From Spirochaeta isovalerica (GTDB lineage: Bacteria > Spirochaetota > Spirochaetia > DSM-2461), in assembly GCF_014207565.1 (NCBI RefSeq), contig NZ_JACHGJ010000003.1, forward strand, positions 47,851 to 111,850: a stretch of 64,000 nucleotides of DNA. The letters run 5' to 3'. Below are positions 56,675 to 64,000 of the stretch, piece by piece (position 1 is the first letter of the stretch; the number at the start of each line of letters is the position of its first letter). The notes beneath the pieces are model-generated. The model searched no databases. It was not told the origin of the DNA and worked only from the letters and a program-made list of their open reading frames with translations. The translations under genes were made by a program, and so were the position numbers.

Positions 56675-57223
56675 ATGGGAAAAAAATGGATCTGCTCGGT
56701 TTGCGGTTATATTCACACAGGAGATTCCGCTCCGGAAAAATGTCCACAGTGCGGAGCTCCCGCTGCAAAGTTCAATGCCCAGTCTGAAGGGCCTATGGTT
56801 TTTGCCGATGAACATGTCGTCGGTTCTGCTAAAGACCTCGATCCTGAAGTTGTTCAGGGACTGAGAGAAAACTTTATGGGTGAATGCACGGAAGTGGGAA
56901 TGTATATCGCCATGAGTCGTCAGGCTGACAGGGAAGGATATCCTGAGATCGCAGAAGCATTTAAGCGCTATGCCTTCGAAGAAGCCGATCATGCCTCCCG
57001 TTTTGCCGAACTCCTGGGAGAAGTTCTTGTAGCCGATACGAAAGCCAACGTCAAAGCCAGAGCCGAAGCTGAACACGGAGCCTGTCAGGGCAAGAAGGAT
57101 CTCGCTACTTTAGCTAAAAAACTCAACTACGATGCCGTTCACGACACTGTACACGAAATGTGTAAAGACGAAGCCCGGCACGGAAAAGGTTTCGCCGGGC
57201 TGTACGCCAGGTATTTCGCTTAA
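56675..57223 (+). CDS. Reverse rubrerythrin (rubredoxin domain first)
   Basis: A 182-residue protein. About 1-38 is a rubredoxin-like Fe(Cys)4 domain ([10 protein letters not shown] … CPQCGAP), followed by a four-helix diiron domain with E…E..H ligands ([28 protein letters not shown] … [10 protein letters not shown], and [13 protein letters not shown]). The order, rubredoxin N-terminal, is that of reverse rubrerythrins, which reduce peroxide and oxygen in anaerobes. CAGGAG lies before the ATG. The 3' end overlaps the convergent DOMON gene by four bases. Confidence 0.9.
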   Translation: MGKKWICSVCGYIHTGDSAPEKCPQCGAPAAKFNAQSEGPMVFADEHVVGSAKDLDPEVVQGLRENFMGECTEVGMYIAMSRQADREGYPEIAEAFKRYAFEEADHASRFAELLGEVLVADTKANVKARAEAEHGACQGKKDLATLAKKLNYDAVHDTVHEMCKDEARHGKGFAGLYARYFA

Positions 57224-57723
57224 AGATTAATTATCAGTGAAGTTCTCCGGCTGTGTTTCCGTGATAAACTGTCACGGTTTGCATAGGCCAGGAGAACTTT
57301 AACTTCGTCTCCCGGAGAGAGAACGGAATCCATTTCATCTCCGCTGTTAAGGGGCATGGTAAACTCAACAGTGGTCGTTCCATTGGACTCTGATCCTGAA
57401 ATCAGTTGAAAATCATCAGTACCGCCGATATCGCTATCTTTTTTGTGACTGATGTTCCCCGTCCCGAAATGATCTTCCAATACTACAACGTCGCCATCGA
57501 CATAAGCCATTTTATAATCTGCATCTTTCATCATTCTTGAAGGGTTGAATCCCACAGCAATCCAGCCCTCAGTGGGAGCGGATAAGCGTATCTGGAGCTG
57601 ACTGCCTATGATCTTCCATTCAAAGCTGATTCCCGATTGTTCTCTTTTATTATAGCCGCTCTGAGCTGAGAGGATTGATATTAAAAGAAAGAGAAAAACC
57701 GATAAAACTGTCACCTTTTTCAT
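57220..57723 (-). CDS. Exported DOMON-domain protein
   Basis: A 167-residue protein with a signal peptide ([21 protein letters not shown]). The mature part is a DOMON beta sandwich: [56 protein letters not shown], and later [24 protein letters not shown]. In cytochrome-type DOMON domains a Met and a His ligate heme; the MM near residue 64 and the C-terminal His could fill these places, so heme binding in the periplasm is possible but not shown. It is embedded between oxygen-defence genes. Confidence 0.75.
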   Translation of the reverse strand: MKKVTVLSVFLFLLISILSAQSGYNKREQSGISFEWKIIGSQLQIRLSAPTEGWIAVGFNPSRMMKDADYKMAYVDGDVVVLEDHFGTGNISHKKDSDIGGTDDFQLISGSESNGTTTVEFTMPLNSGDEMDSVLSPGDEVKVLLAYANRDSLSRKHSRRTSLIINL

Positions 57724-57814
57724 TAAGAACTCCTTATGGTTATTAATCTAGTTAATAAAATTAGTTACGGCAAATAAAAAAAGTGTAAAAAATAAGGAAA
57801 AAAATATCTATTTG

Positions 57815-57843
57815 TTGACTTTAATAGGAATCATTACTAATAT
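57815..57843 (+). promoter_or_regulatory. Rubredoxin/flavodiiron promoter with PerR/Fur-like 7-1-7 box
   Basis: TTGACT (57815-57820), a 17-base spacer and TAATAT (57838-57843). Inside the spacer is TAGGAAT-C-ATTACTA (57825-57839), a 7-1-7 inverted repeat with one mismatched pair, the geometry of PerR/Fur-family boxes. The position between -35 and -10 is ideal for repression. The rest of the 206-base gap before the rubredoxin start is AT-rich leader. Confidence 0.55.
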
Positions 57844-57929
57844 CAAAGCGAAGGAATTAATTGATTTTCCTTGTTCAATAGTCAATAATGTAGTATGACA
57901 AACTTATAGACCAAATTAGGAGAGACCTT

Positions 57930-58091
57930 ATGAAAAAGTATGTATGTGATGTTTGTGGTTATGTTTATGATCCTGCTGTAGGAGATCCTGATAACGGTGT
58001 TGCAGCCGGTACAGCATTTGAAGATCTTCCCGAGGATTGGGAATGTCCTGAATGCGGAGTTGGCAAAGAAGATTTTTCACCGGAGGATTAA
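57930..58091 (+). CDS. Rubredoxin
   Basis: A 53-residue protein, below the usual gene-calling cutoff. Both iron motifs are present: [10 protein letters not shown] and CPECGVGK, with the conserved [18 protein letters not shown] between them. One Fe(Cys)4 centre. It lies just upstream of the flavodiiron protein and is its likely electron donor for O2 reduction. TTAGGAG lies before the ATG. Confidence 0.93.
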   Translation: MKKYVCDVCGYVYDPAVGDPDNGVAAGTAFEDLPEDWECPECGVGKEDFSPED

Positions 58092-58094
58092 GGT

Positions 58095-59312
58095 TTGAAG
58101 AAAGCTGTAAAGATTACAGACGGAATTTTCAGACTTGGATCCAATATAGAAAACGGAGACTTCTTCGAGGGGATGTGGCCCATCCCCGACGGGGTCTCCC
58201 TGAACAGTTATATTGTCAAAGGGGATAAGATCGCCCTGATCGACCTGGTCGATGACTGGGACAACGCCCCTTCCGATTTAAAGGAACAGCTTGAGTCCAT
58301 ACCTGTTGATCCCTCTGAAATAGATTATCTCATTCTCAATCACCTGGAACCGGATCATACGGGCTGGCTTGAAGATTTTTTAAAAGCCGCTCCTTCTGTC
58401 GAACTGGTAACCAACAAAAAGGGAGCCGCTCTGATAGAAGGTTTTTACGGTATCACCGATAATGTGAAAGTCATCGATTCCGGCGATACCATCGACCTCG
58501 GACAGGGTAAAAATCTCGAGTTTCATAATATCCCCAACGTCCATTGGCCCGAGACTATGATCACATTCGAAAAAAACTCGGGAGTACTATTCTCCTGCGA
58601 TGCTTTCGGATCATACGGATCGATTGGTGATTCTGTTTTTGACGACGAAATCTCTGAAGAGGAACACAACCTCTTCGATGTGGAATCTCTCCGTTATTAT
58701 GCCAATATCGTCGGGAGTTTTTCAAAATTCGTATTAAGAGCCATCGACAAACTTTCCGATTTCGACATCAAAGTGATTGCCCCCTCCCACGGTATAATCT
58801 GGCGGGACAATCCCGGTGAGATCATAGAGCGATATAGAAAATTCGCCTCTTATCTCGAAGGTCCGGCGGAAGAGGAAATTACCGTTATCTGGGGTAGCAT
58901 GTATGGCAACACCGAGAAGGTACTCCATTCCGTGATCAAAGGTATCCGCTCGGAAGGCGTACCTGTTCATGTGCATAAAGTACCCGAAGTTAATGTCTCA
59001 TGGCCTCTGGCCTCGGCATGGAAATCGAAAGGTCTTGTATTCGGTATGCCTACATACGAGTATAAAATGTTTCCGCCCATAGCGGCTGTATTGAATATGT
59101 TCAGCTTAAAGCACGTACAGAACAAGACAGTCTTCCGATTCGGATCCTATGGCTGGAGCGGGGGAGCGCAGAAAGACTTTGACGCCGCGACCGCAGATAT
59201 GAAATGGGATTTTATCGATCCTGTCGAGTGGAAGGGGAAGGCATCGGAAGAAGTTCATCAGCTCGCTTTTGAAAGGGGCGCTGAACTGGCCCGGAGTATT
59301 AAAAATCAATAA
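58095..59312 (+). CDS. Flavodiiron protein (rubredoxin:oxygen oxidoreductase type)
   Basis: A 405-residue protein started at the TTG at 58095, behind GGAGG, three bases after the rubredoxin stop. The N-terminal metallo-beta-lactamase domain keeps the diiron ligands (NHLEPDHTGWLEDF, PNVHWPETM, FSCDAFG, IAPSHG). The C-terminal flavodoxin domain has VIWGSMYGNTEKVLHSV for FMN and FGMPTYEY, FGSYGWSGGAQKDF. It reduces O2 (or NO) to water with electrons from rubredoxin. Ends in a terminator. Confidence 0.92.
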   Translation: MKKAVKITDGIFRLGSNIENGDFFEGMWPIPDGVSLNSYIVKGDKIALIDLVDDWDNAPSDLKEQLESIPVDPSEIDYLILNHLEPDHTGWLEDFLKAAPSVELVTNKKGAALIEGFYGITDNVKVIDSGDTIDLGQGKNLEFHNIPNVHWPETMITFEKNSGVLFSCDAFGSYGSIGDSVFDDEISEEEHNLFDVESLRYYANIVGSFSKFVLRAIDKLSDFDIKVIAPSHGIIWRDNPGEIIERYRKFASYLEGPAEEEITVIWGSMYGNTEKVLHSVIKGIRSEGVPVHVHKVPEVNVSWPLASAWKSKGLVFGMPTYEYKMFPPIAAVLNMFSLKHVQNKTVFRFGSYGWSGGAQKDFDAATADMKWDFIDPVEWKGKASEEVHQLAFERGAELARSIKNQ

Positions 59313-59333
59313 ATATTGACAATTATGTAAAAG

Positions 59334-59360
59334 CTCTGCCTGACGGCAGGGTTTTTTTTT
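59334..59360 (+). terminator. Intrinsic terminator after the flavodiiron gene
   Basis: CTCTGCC (59334-59340) and GGCAGGG (59345-59351) form a 7-bp stem with one wobble and a four-base loop, followed by nine T. Confidence 0.88.
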
Positions 59361-59407
59361 CGGCTGAATGATTGGCAATAATTCATCTGAGAATTTAAAA
59401 TTCAAAT

Positions 59408-60523
59408 ATGTGTAAATGGGAGAGAAACATAATAATCGCTTTGGGTCTGCTTGTTTTTCTCTGTAGTTGTGCCGACCGCAGTCCCCTGAAAATCGGATTG
59501 ATAGCTGATTTTTCAGGTAGGGGTTCCCAATTGGGACCTCAGGCCAGAAATGCCTTGACAATAGCTGTTGATGAAATTAACGATGACGGAGGGCTTCTTG
59601 GACGTCCGGTAGAGTTAATCTATGCCGATCATCAATATGATCCGGAACTGGCAAAAGGGGAAGTCCGGCGGCTTGTATCCGAAGGCGCTCAGATCATTTT
59701 TGGACCGATGGTGAGCGGAATGGCTGCCCCGGTGATCGAGGCGGCAGCGGAAAGCGGGACTTTAGTAATTGCCTCGACGGTCAGTACGGATACGCTTACC
59801 GGAATTGATGATAACTTCCTGAGAGGTGTAGCCCCGGCTTCATTTCAAGGCATATACCTGGCGCGGGTCGTTAATTCCCTTGATAGCCGTAATCTGGTTT
59901 TTATCATGGACAGCAAGAACAGAGTTTATACAGATGGTGTTCTGGCCGGTTTCTATAAAGAAGATCCTGATCTGAAAGACAGAACAGCCGCAGAGCTGTA
60001 TTTTGAAACCAAAGAAGACTTCCCCGGCCTTGTCGAAGCTCTTTCTGAGAAAAATCCTGATGGAATTGCCTTTCTCGCAAACGGTATTGATTCTGCCGGT
60101 ATCATACAGCTATATGCAAAGGAGAATGATCTGCCTCAGCTTTTTGGGGGCTCCTGGCCGAAAGTTACAGGTATAACCCAGTATGCGGGAAAACTTTCGG
60201 AAGGCATGATTTTTATCGATACTCCGGTTAATGACGTACCGCTGGAACGAGAAAAGCGTTTTTATGAAACTTATAGGAGTTTATACAGCGTTAATCCCAA
60301 TATTGCCGCCATCCATACCTATGAGTCGGTAAAATTATATGCACGGGCAGTCCGGGAAAGCGGTTCAACCGATAGCGCTGTTGTAAAGAAAACGATAGTA
60401 GGCATGGATTCAATAGAAGGGTTATACGATACCTTTACCATTGATGAGTTCGGCGATGGTGAACGAGCCATGAGTGCATTTATTCTCGATAATGGAGAAT
60501 ATAAACCTTACCTTATGAGGTGA
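59408..60523 (+). CDS. Branched-chain-amino-acid-type binding lipoprotein, first of pair
   Basis: A 371-residue protein with a lipobox (LVFLCSC, about 15-21). The mature part is a type I periplasmic binding fold: LKIGLIADFSGRGSQLGPQARNALTIAVDEINDDGGLLGRPVELIYADHQYDPELAKGEVRRL and IIFGPMVSGMAAPVIEAAA. This is the Leu/Ile/Val-binding class, but no permease or ATPase gene follows. Instead a paralogous binding protein and a sensor kinase follow, so it probably serves sensing. No good ribosome site at the ATG. Confidence 0.88.
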   Translation: MCKWERNIIIALGLLVFLCSCADRSPLKIGLIADFSGRGSQLGPQARNALTIAVDEINDDGGLLGRPVELIYADHQYDPELAKGEVRRLVSEGAQIIFGPMVSGMAAPVIEAAAESGTLVIASTVSTDTLTGIDDNFLRGVAPASFQGIYLARVVNSLDSRNLVFIMDSKNRVYTDGVLAGFYKEDPDLKDRTAAELYFETKEDFPGLVEALSEKNPDGIAFLANGIDSAGIIQLYAKENDLPQLFGGSWPKVTGITQYAGKLSEGMIFIDTPVNDVPLEREKRFYETYRSLYSVNPNIAAIHTYESVKLYARAVRESGSTDSAVVKKTIVGMDSIEGLYDTFTIDEFGDGERAMSAFILDNGEYKPYLMR

Positions 60524-60527
60524 ATTA

Positions 60528-61622
60528 TTGAGATTTACTTTACTTTTCCTGCTTTCATTAACTCTTCTCTCCTGTTCCGATAAAAGCGATATAAAAATCG
60601 GCTATGTTGCAGATTTCAGTTCGGGGCAGACCAATCTGGGGGAGTTATGCCGCAACGCCGCTCAAATGGCTATTGATGATATCAATGATTCCGGTGGAAT
60701 AAAGGGGCGAAAGCTCGAGCTGATACCCCGGGATAATGGAGATGTAGCATCAGCGCATCAAAAGATTGTTGAGGATTTTACAGAACAGGGAATCCGTTTT
60801 ATCATCGGCCCTTTTCTCAGCCGCAACGCTCCTTTTCTTCTTGAAGAATCAAAAGGGAAGGAAATGCTCATAATAAGTCCTGTTGTCAGTTCCGATGATT
60901 TTGCCGGCCTGGACGACAATTTCTTCACGATTCAGCCCAATGCCTCCTCTGACGGCTTGATAGTCGGAAAAACCATTATCGACAGAGGGGATAGAACAGC
61001 GGTTCTCATAAGGGATTCGGAAAACGATAAATATACCGATTCTTTTATGAGCGGAGTCAGGTCCGTGCTAAATGATAAGGGTGTTAAAATTCTTGGTGAT
61101 CTCTCATATAATCAATCTACAAATTTTCTGGAATTGACCAGCAGACTTATCGCTTTCAATGCCGATGCTCTGGTTTTTTCCACTCTTGGCATAGATGCAG
61201 GAACCATAATTCAGCAATATGGAAAAACGGAAGATCTTCCCCATTTGTACGGAGATGAATGGTCCAGGACAACGGGCGTTCTACTCCATGGGGGCAGATT
61301 TACAGAGGGTATGATTAATCCCGGGGTTTATAATGCCCATAGGGATAAAAACCTGGAAGCTGAACTGAAGACGCGGTATGAAGAAACCTTCCTGGAAGAT
61401 CCGGTCTTCTTCGTCTATTTTACCTATGAAGCTATCATGCTTATTGCAGGGGTTCTCGAAGAGCTTCCGGAAAAAAGCACTCTGGAGGAAATCAAGGACT
61501 ATCTCGTTGATAGAAAAGACTTCGAAGGAATACTGGGGCATCTGGAATTTGACCGGTTCGGTGATTCTCTCAGAAAAAAGACCTTGTATATCATTCGAAA
61601 CAATGCCTATGAAACCTATTAA
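60528..61622 (+). CDS. Branched-chain-amino-acid-type binding lipoprotein, second of pair
   Basis: A 364-residue protein started at TTG 60528, five bases after GAGGTG, and coupled to the previous gene. Lipobox LTLLSC (about 12-17). It is paralogous to the gene before it (KIGYVADFSSGQTNLGELCRNAAQMAIDDINDSGGIKGRKLELIPRDNGDVASAHQKI, IGPFLSRNAPFLLEESKG). The ligand pockets differ, so the two may recognise different or opposing signals. Its last 14 bases overlap the kinase gene. Confidence 0.88.
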   Translation: MRFTLLFLLSLTLLSCSDKSDIKIGYVADFSSGQTNLGELCRNAAQMAIDDINDSGGIKGRKLELIPRDNGDVASAHQKIVEDFTEQGIRFIIGPFLSRNAPFLLEESKGKEMLIISPVVSSDDFAGLDDNFFTIQPNASSDGLIVGKTIIDRGDRTAVLIRDSENDKYTDSFMSGVRSVLNDKGVKILGDLSYNQSTNFLELTSRLIAFNADALVFSTLGIDAGTIIQQYGKTEDLPHLYGDEWSRTTGVLLHGGRFTEGMINPGVYNAHRDKNLEAELKTRYEETFLEDPVFFVYFTYEAIMLIAGVLEELPEKSTLEEIKDYLVDRKDFEGILGHLEFDRFGDSLRKKTLYIIRNNAYETY

Positions 61623-63825
61623 GCTGAGCATAAAACGATATCTGAATCTTGTTCTTTCCTTTCTCATTATTCTGCCCCTGCTTTTTGCAGGGGGAATCTC
61701 TATTTTCCTTTCCTCACGGATTCTTAGGGGAGAGATGTTAAAGGCCAGCAGAAACCAGGTCAGCTTTTTATCAGATAAAATCGATCAGTATCTGAATACT
61801 CCGATCAGTATTATAAAAACAATGGCAGGTATGCTTGAGCTGGAAGCCAATCGGAAGGTCGAGAGAGATATTGATGTGGTCCTTAAATCCTTTACAGAAA
61901 GCTTTGACATTTTCAAGAGCATTCATTTCGCGGGAGCAGATGGACTTGTCAGGAATCTGTATCCTCCCGACGAACTGTTTACCGGGACCGACATCTCCAG
62001 CCATGAGTATTTCAAATCTGTCATGAAGACGGGAAAGCTGTTCTGGTCTTCTTCATTTATATCGGAACAGCTGGATATTCCCGTTTCCACTTTAAGTTAT
62101 CCTGTGATGGGAGGAGTTCTGACCGCTACCTTATCTCTGGAACCCGTTATGAATATGATCAGCAATATAGAGGAACGGGATGAAGGGCTTGTATTCTATA
62201 TTACAGATCAGAAAGGGGTGTATATAGCGCACACAGACAGACAGAAGGTTGTTCTGAAGGAATATGATACGGCTCAGATAGCCTATAGGCAGGGAAGTCT
62301 TGATGGAATGGTTCAGGATGTCCTGTATGAGGGGATGGCATACACTTCCTATTATTCCATAGTGGAATCTTCAGGATGGATGGTTGCTTTGCTTCAACCT
62401 CGAAGCGTCATCAATGATCCAATAGAGACTATGATGTGGTCTCTGCTCATTGTCACTGCAATCATACTTCTGGTAACATTAATTTTCAGCATGAGTCTTC
62501 AAAAGAGCCTTGCCGGTCCGCTTCAGGCTTTTACAAAATTAACAGAGAGCATTTCCCGGGGCAATTACAATGTCTCAATTCCCGAATACAATATACAGGA
62601 ACTGTCCTGGCTGGGAGATTCCGTCGGTTCCATGGCGAAGAAGATACAATTTCGCGAAAAGGAATTGAATGAGGCATCCGCCAATCTTTCGAGTCTATTA
62701 AACTCCATGCCTTCCATCCTTATAAGTATTGATCAGGACTTGAATATAACGCGTATGAACAGCAGGGCGGAAGCCTCTTCAGGTTTCGAAGAAAAAGATG
62801 CTCTCGGCAAACCGCTTGAGGAAATCTTTCCCCGCCTGTCTCCGGAAATTCCCCGCCTCGCCCTTGCTGTAAAAGAATCGCGGATGGATATCATGACAAG
62901 AGAGACTATTTTGAAATCGGATCGGAAAATCGTAGAAAACGTGACGATTTTCCCTCTGATCTTACCCGACACCCGTAGCGCGGTGCTCAGGCTCGATGAT
63001 ATTACCGATAAGGCCATGATGGAACAAACTCTCATTCAAAATGAAAAATTGCTTTCCCTGGGCGGGCTGGCCGCGGGAATGGCTCATGAAATAAATAACC
63101 CTCTTGCTGGTATGATACAAACCGCCAATGTTCTGGCTGGTCGACTGGGTCTTGAACGCCATATACCCGCCAACGATCAAGCTGCGGGAGAGGTTGGCAT
63201 ATCGATGGAAAAACTGAATGAATATCTGATGATCCGCGATATCCCGGATATGATAGACAGCTTGAATAAGTCGGGGCAGAGGATCGCTTCAATTGTCAAT
63301 AATATGCTCAGTTTTGCCCGGACCGGCGAGGAAAATATCTCTACACATCAGATAAGAGATATTATTGAAAGATCGATTGAACTGGCTCAGACAGATTACA
63401 ATCTCACAAAAAAGTACGACTTCAGACAAATCGAAATAATAAGAGAATACGGGGAAAACCTTCCTCCCGTCATGTGTGAAACTTCAAAGATACAGCAGGT
63501 TTTCTTTAACATCCTTCAGAATAGTGCGCATGCAATGTCTGATTCACAAGTTGAAAAACCGAAGGTTCTTATTAAAACCGGTTTTGACAGGATTCATTCC
63601 ATGGTTGTTATTGAAATAAAAGATAATGGACCGGGAATGGAGGAAAATGTCCGCAAGAGAATCTTCGAACCTTTTTTTACCACTAAGCAGGTAGGGCTCG
63701 GGACAGGTTTGGGACTGAGCGTCTCCTATTTTATTATTACGGAGAACCAGAATGGCGAGATGACTGTTCAATCCAGTCCGGGAAATGGAGCCAATTTCAT
63801 AATTAAATTACCGACGACCCATTAG
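61609..63825 (+). CDS. Sensor histidine kinase with extracellular Cache domain
   Basis: A 738-residue protein. I start at the ATG at 61609 ([34 protein letters not shown]), since a longer frame from 61378 would overlap the previous gene by 245 bases. TM1 at about 11-33; extracellular dCache-like sensor about 35-270 ([45 protein letters not shown]); TM2 about 278-297 ([18 protein letters not shown]); HAMP; PAS about 360-465; HisKA with [20 protein letters not shown] (phospho-His about 495); HATPase with [17 protein letters not shown] and [10 protein letters not shown]. It overlaps the end of the binding-protein gene. No response regulator is visible before the window ends. Confidence 0.9.
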   Translation: MKPIKLSIKRYLNLVLSFLIILPLLFAGGISIFLSSRILRGEMLKASRNQVSFLSDKIDQYLNTPISIIKTMAGMLELEANRKVERDIDVVLKSFTESFDIFKSIHFAGADGLVRNLYPPDELFTGTDISSHEYFKSVMKTGKLFWSSSFISEQLDIPVSTLSYPVMGGVLTATLSLEPVMNMISNIEERDEGLVFYITDQKGVYIAHTDRQKVVLKEYDTAQIAYRQGSLDGMVQDVLYEGMAYTSYYSIVESSGWMVALLQPRSVINDPIETMMWSLLIVTAIILLVTLIFSMSLQKSLAGPLQAFTKLTESISRGNYNVSIPEYNIQELSWLGDSVGSMAKKIQFREKELNEASANLSSLLNSMPSILISIDQDLNITRMNSRAEASSGFEEKDALGKPLEEIFPRLSPEIPRLALAVKESRMDIMTRETILKSDRKIVENVTIFPLILPDTRSAVLRLDDITDKAMMEQTLIQNEKLLSLGGLAAGMAHEINNPLAGMIQTANVLAGRLGLERHIPANDQAAGEVGISMEKLNEYLMIRDIPDMIDSLNKSGQRIASIVNNMLSFARTGEENISTHQIRDIIERSIELAQTDYNLTKKYDFRQIEIIREYGENLPPVMCETSKIQQVFFNILQNSAHAMSDSQVEKPKVLIKTGFDRIHSMVVIEIKDNGPGMEENVRKRIFEPFFTTKQVGLGTGLGLSVSYFIITENQNGEMTVQSSPGNGANFIIKLPTTH

Positions 63826-63854
63826 CTCCCCCGAACACAAAATCCGGCTGCCCC
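63823..63854 (+). repeat. 32-bp direct repeat, copy 1
   Basis: A 32-base sequence beginning TAGCTCCCCCGAACACAAAA and ending GGCTGCCCC occurs identically at 63966-63997. Copy 1 begins with the stop codon of the kinase gene. Its middle can pair with sequence just downstream (CAAAATC 63838-63844 with GATTTTG 63856-63862). Confidence 0.85.
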
Positions 63855-63927
63855 TGATTTTGCACCGAAGCCGATCATTTGAGGCTTCTACCTACAGGAC
63901 TGTTCGAGTCCGTTCGGCAGTAATTAT

Positions 63928-63960
63928 AAAAAGAAAAGGTTCAACTTAAAAAGCTGAACC
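63928..63960 (-). terminator. Intrinsic terminator for a minus-strand gene right of the window
   Basis: On the minus strand a 10-bp stem with one mismatch (63960-63951 with 63947-63938) and a 3-base loop is followed by TTTTCTTTTT. It implies a leftward gene entering from beyond 64000. Confidence 0.65.
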
Positions 63961-63965
63961 TGAAA

Positions 63966-63997
63966 TAGCTCCCCCGAACACAAAATCCGGCTGCCCC
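63966..63997 (+). repeat. 32-bp direct repeat, copy 2
   Basis: Identical to 63823-63854, offset by 143 bases. It follows the minus-strand terminator and runs nearly to the window edge, so further copies could lie outside. Confidence 0.85.
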
Positions 63998-64000
63998 GGA

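Noticed and set aside
63856..63930. tRNA-like fragment (TTCGAGTCC) near the right edge
   Set aside because: Only a short stem-loop resembles a T arm; no acceptor or anticodon stem can be drawn.
63823..63997. Integron attC or CRISPR interpretation of the 32-bp repeats
   Set aside because: No attC core (GTTRRRY / RYYYAAC), only two copies at 143-base spacing, and no cas genes or integrase nearby.

Overview
The window reads as chromosomal DNA of a free-living, anaerobic, fermentative Gram-negative bacterium, most likely a spirochaete of the Spirochaeta / Sediminispirochaeta / Oceanispirochaeta kind. That placement is an inference from gene content: many small lipoproteins with short lipoboxes, an NAD(P)-linked [FeFe] hydrogenase, a PEGA-domain protein, a reverse rubrerythrin / rubredoxin / flavodiiron set, a homocysteine cassette of the anaerobe type, and many PAS-type sensor kinases. 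There is no rRNA, phage or CRISPR array. One tRNA gene (Ser, anticodon CGA) is present.

Layout. 1-2.3 kb: an AT-richer edge with two paralogous exported proteins, a small gene with a probable frameshift, and two abutting, oppositely oriented gene stubs (ADP-ribosylglycohydrolase and histone-deacetylase-like). 2.3-11.1 kb: HrpB helicase, a lipid-type glycosyltransferase, a GNAT enzyme, a sensor kinase with a fused substrate-binding domain, a glyoxalase-like protein and a GntR regulator. 11.2-16.2 kb: Sel1 and OmpA-like envelope proteins, tRNA-Ser, and a response-regulator phosphatase / PAS kinase pair. 16.3-21.4 kb: two paralogous lipoproteins behind a consensus sigma-54 promoter with inverted repeats upstream, next to an NtrC-type activator whose receiver carries Glu at the phosphorylation site, then a radical SAM protein. 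21.4-28.4 kb: a ROK regulator, a GH31 lipoprotein with a LacI-type operator, a beta-helix lipoprotein and a Crp/Fnr regulator. 28.6-33.3 kb: an S1-like RNA-binding protein and the trimeric [FeFe] hydrogenase. 33.4-41.7 kb: a GNAT-ASCH fusion, a beta-lactamase-fold hydrolase, an AEC carrier, a J-domain protein, uracil-DNA glycosylase and a PAS-GGDEF-EAL protein.

42-50.2 kb is a complete sugar phosphotransferase operon: mannitol-class EIICB, EIIA, a SorE-like dehydrogenase, a PfkB kinase, its own HPr and Enzyme I, and an MtlR-type activator. It has a long structured leader. 51.5-53.9 kb holds the three-gene homocysteine set (DUF39, NIL-ferredoxin, UPF0280). 55-59.3 kb includes an aminotransferase and an oxygen/peroxide defence cluster with palindromes in both of its promoters. 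59.4-63.8 kb is a tight triad of two binding-protein lipoproteins and a sensor histidine kinase, with no permease. The right edge carries two copies of a 32-bp direct repeat.

The most novel-looking items are the sigma-54 / lipoprotein / pseudo-receiver module and the binding-protein / histidine-kinase triad. Several gene remnants too small or too broken to stand as normal genes were read directly from the sequence (1496-1973, 25393-25653, 37381-37466), as were two short genes (rubredoxin at 57930 and a 45-residue lipoprotein at 55024).
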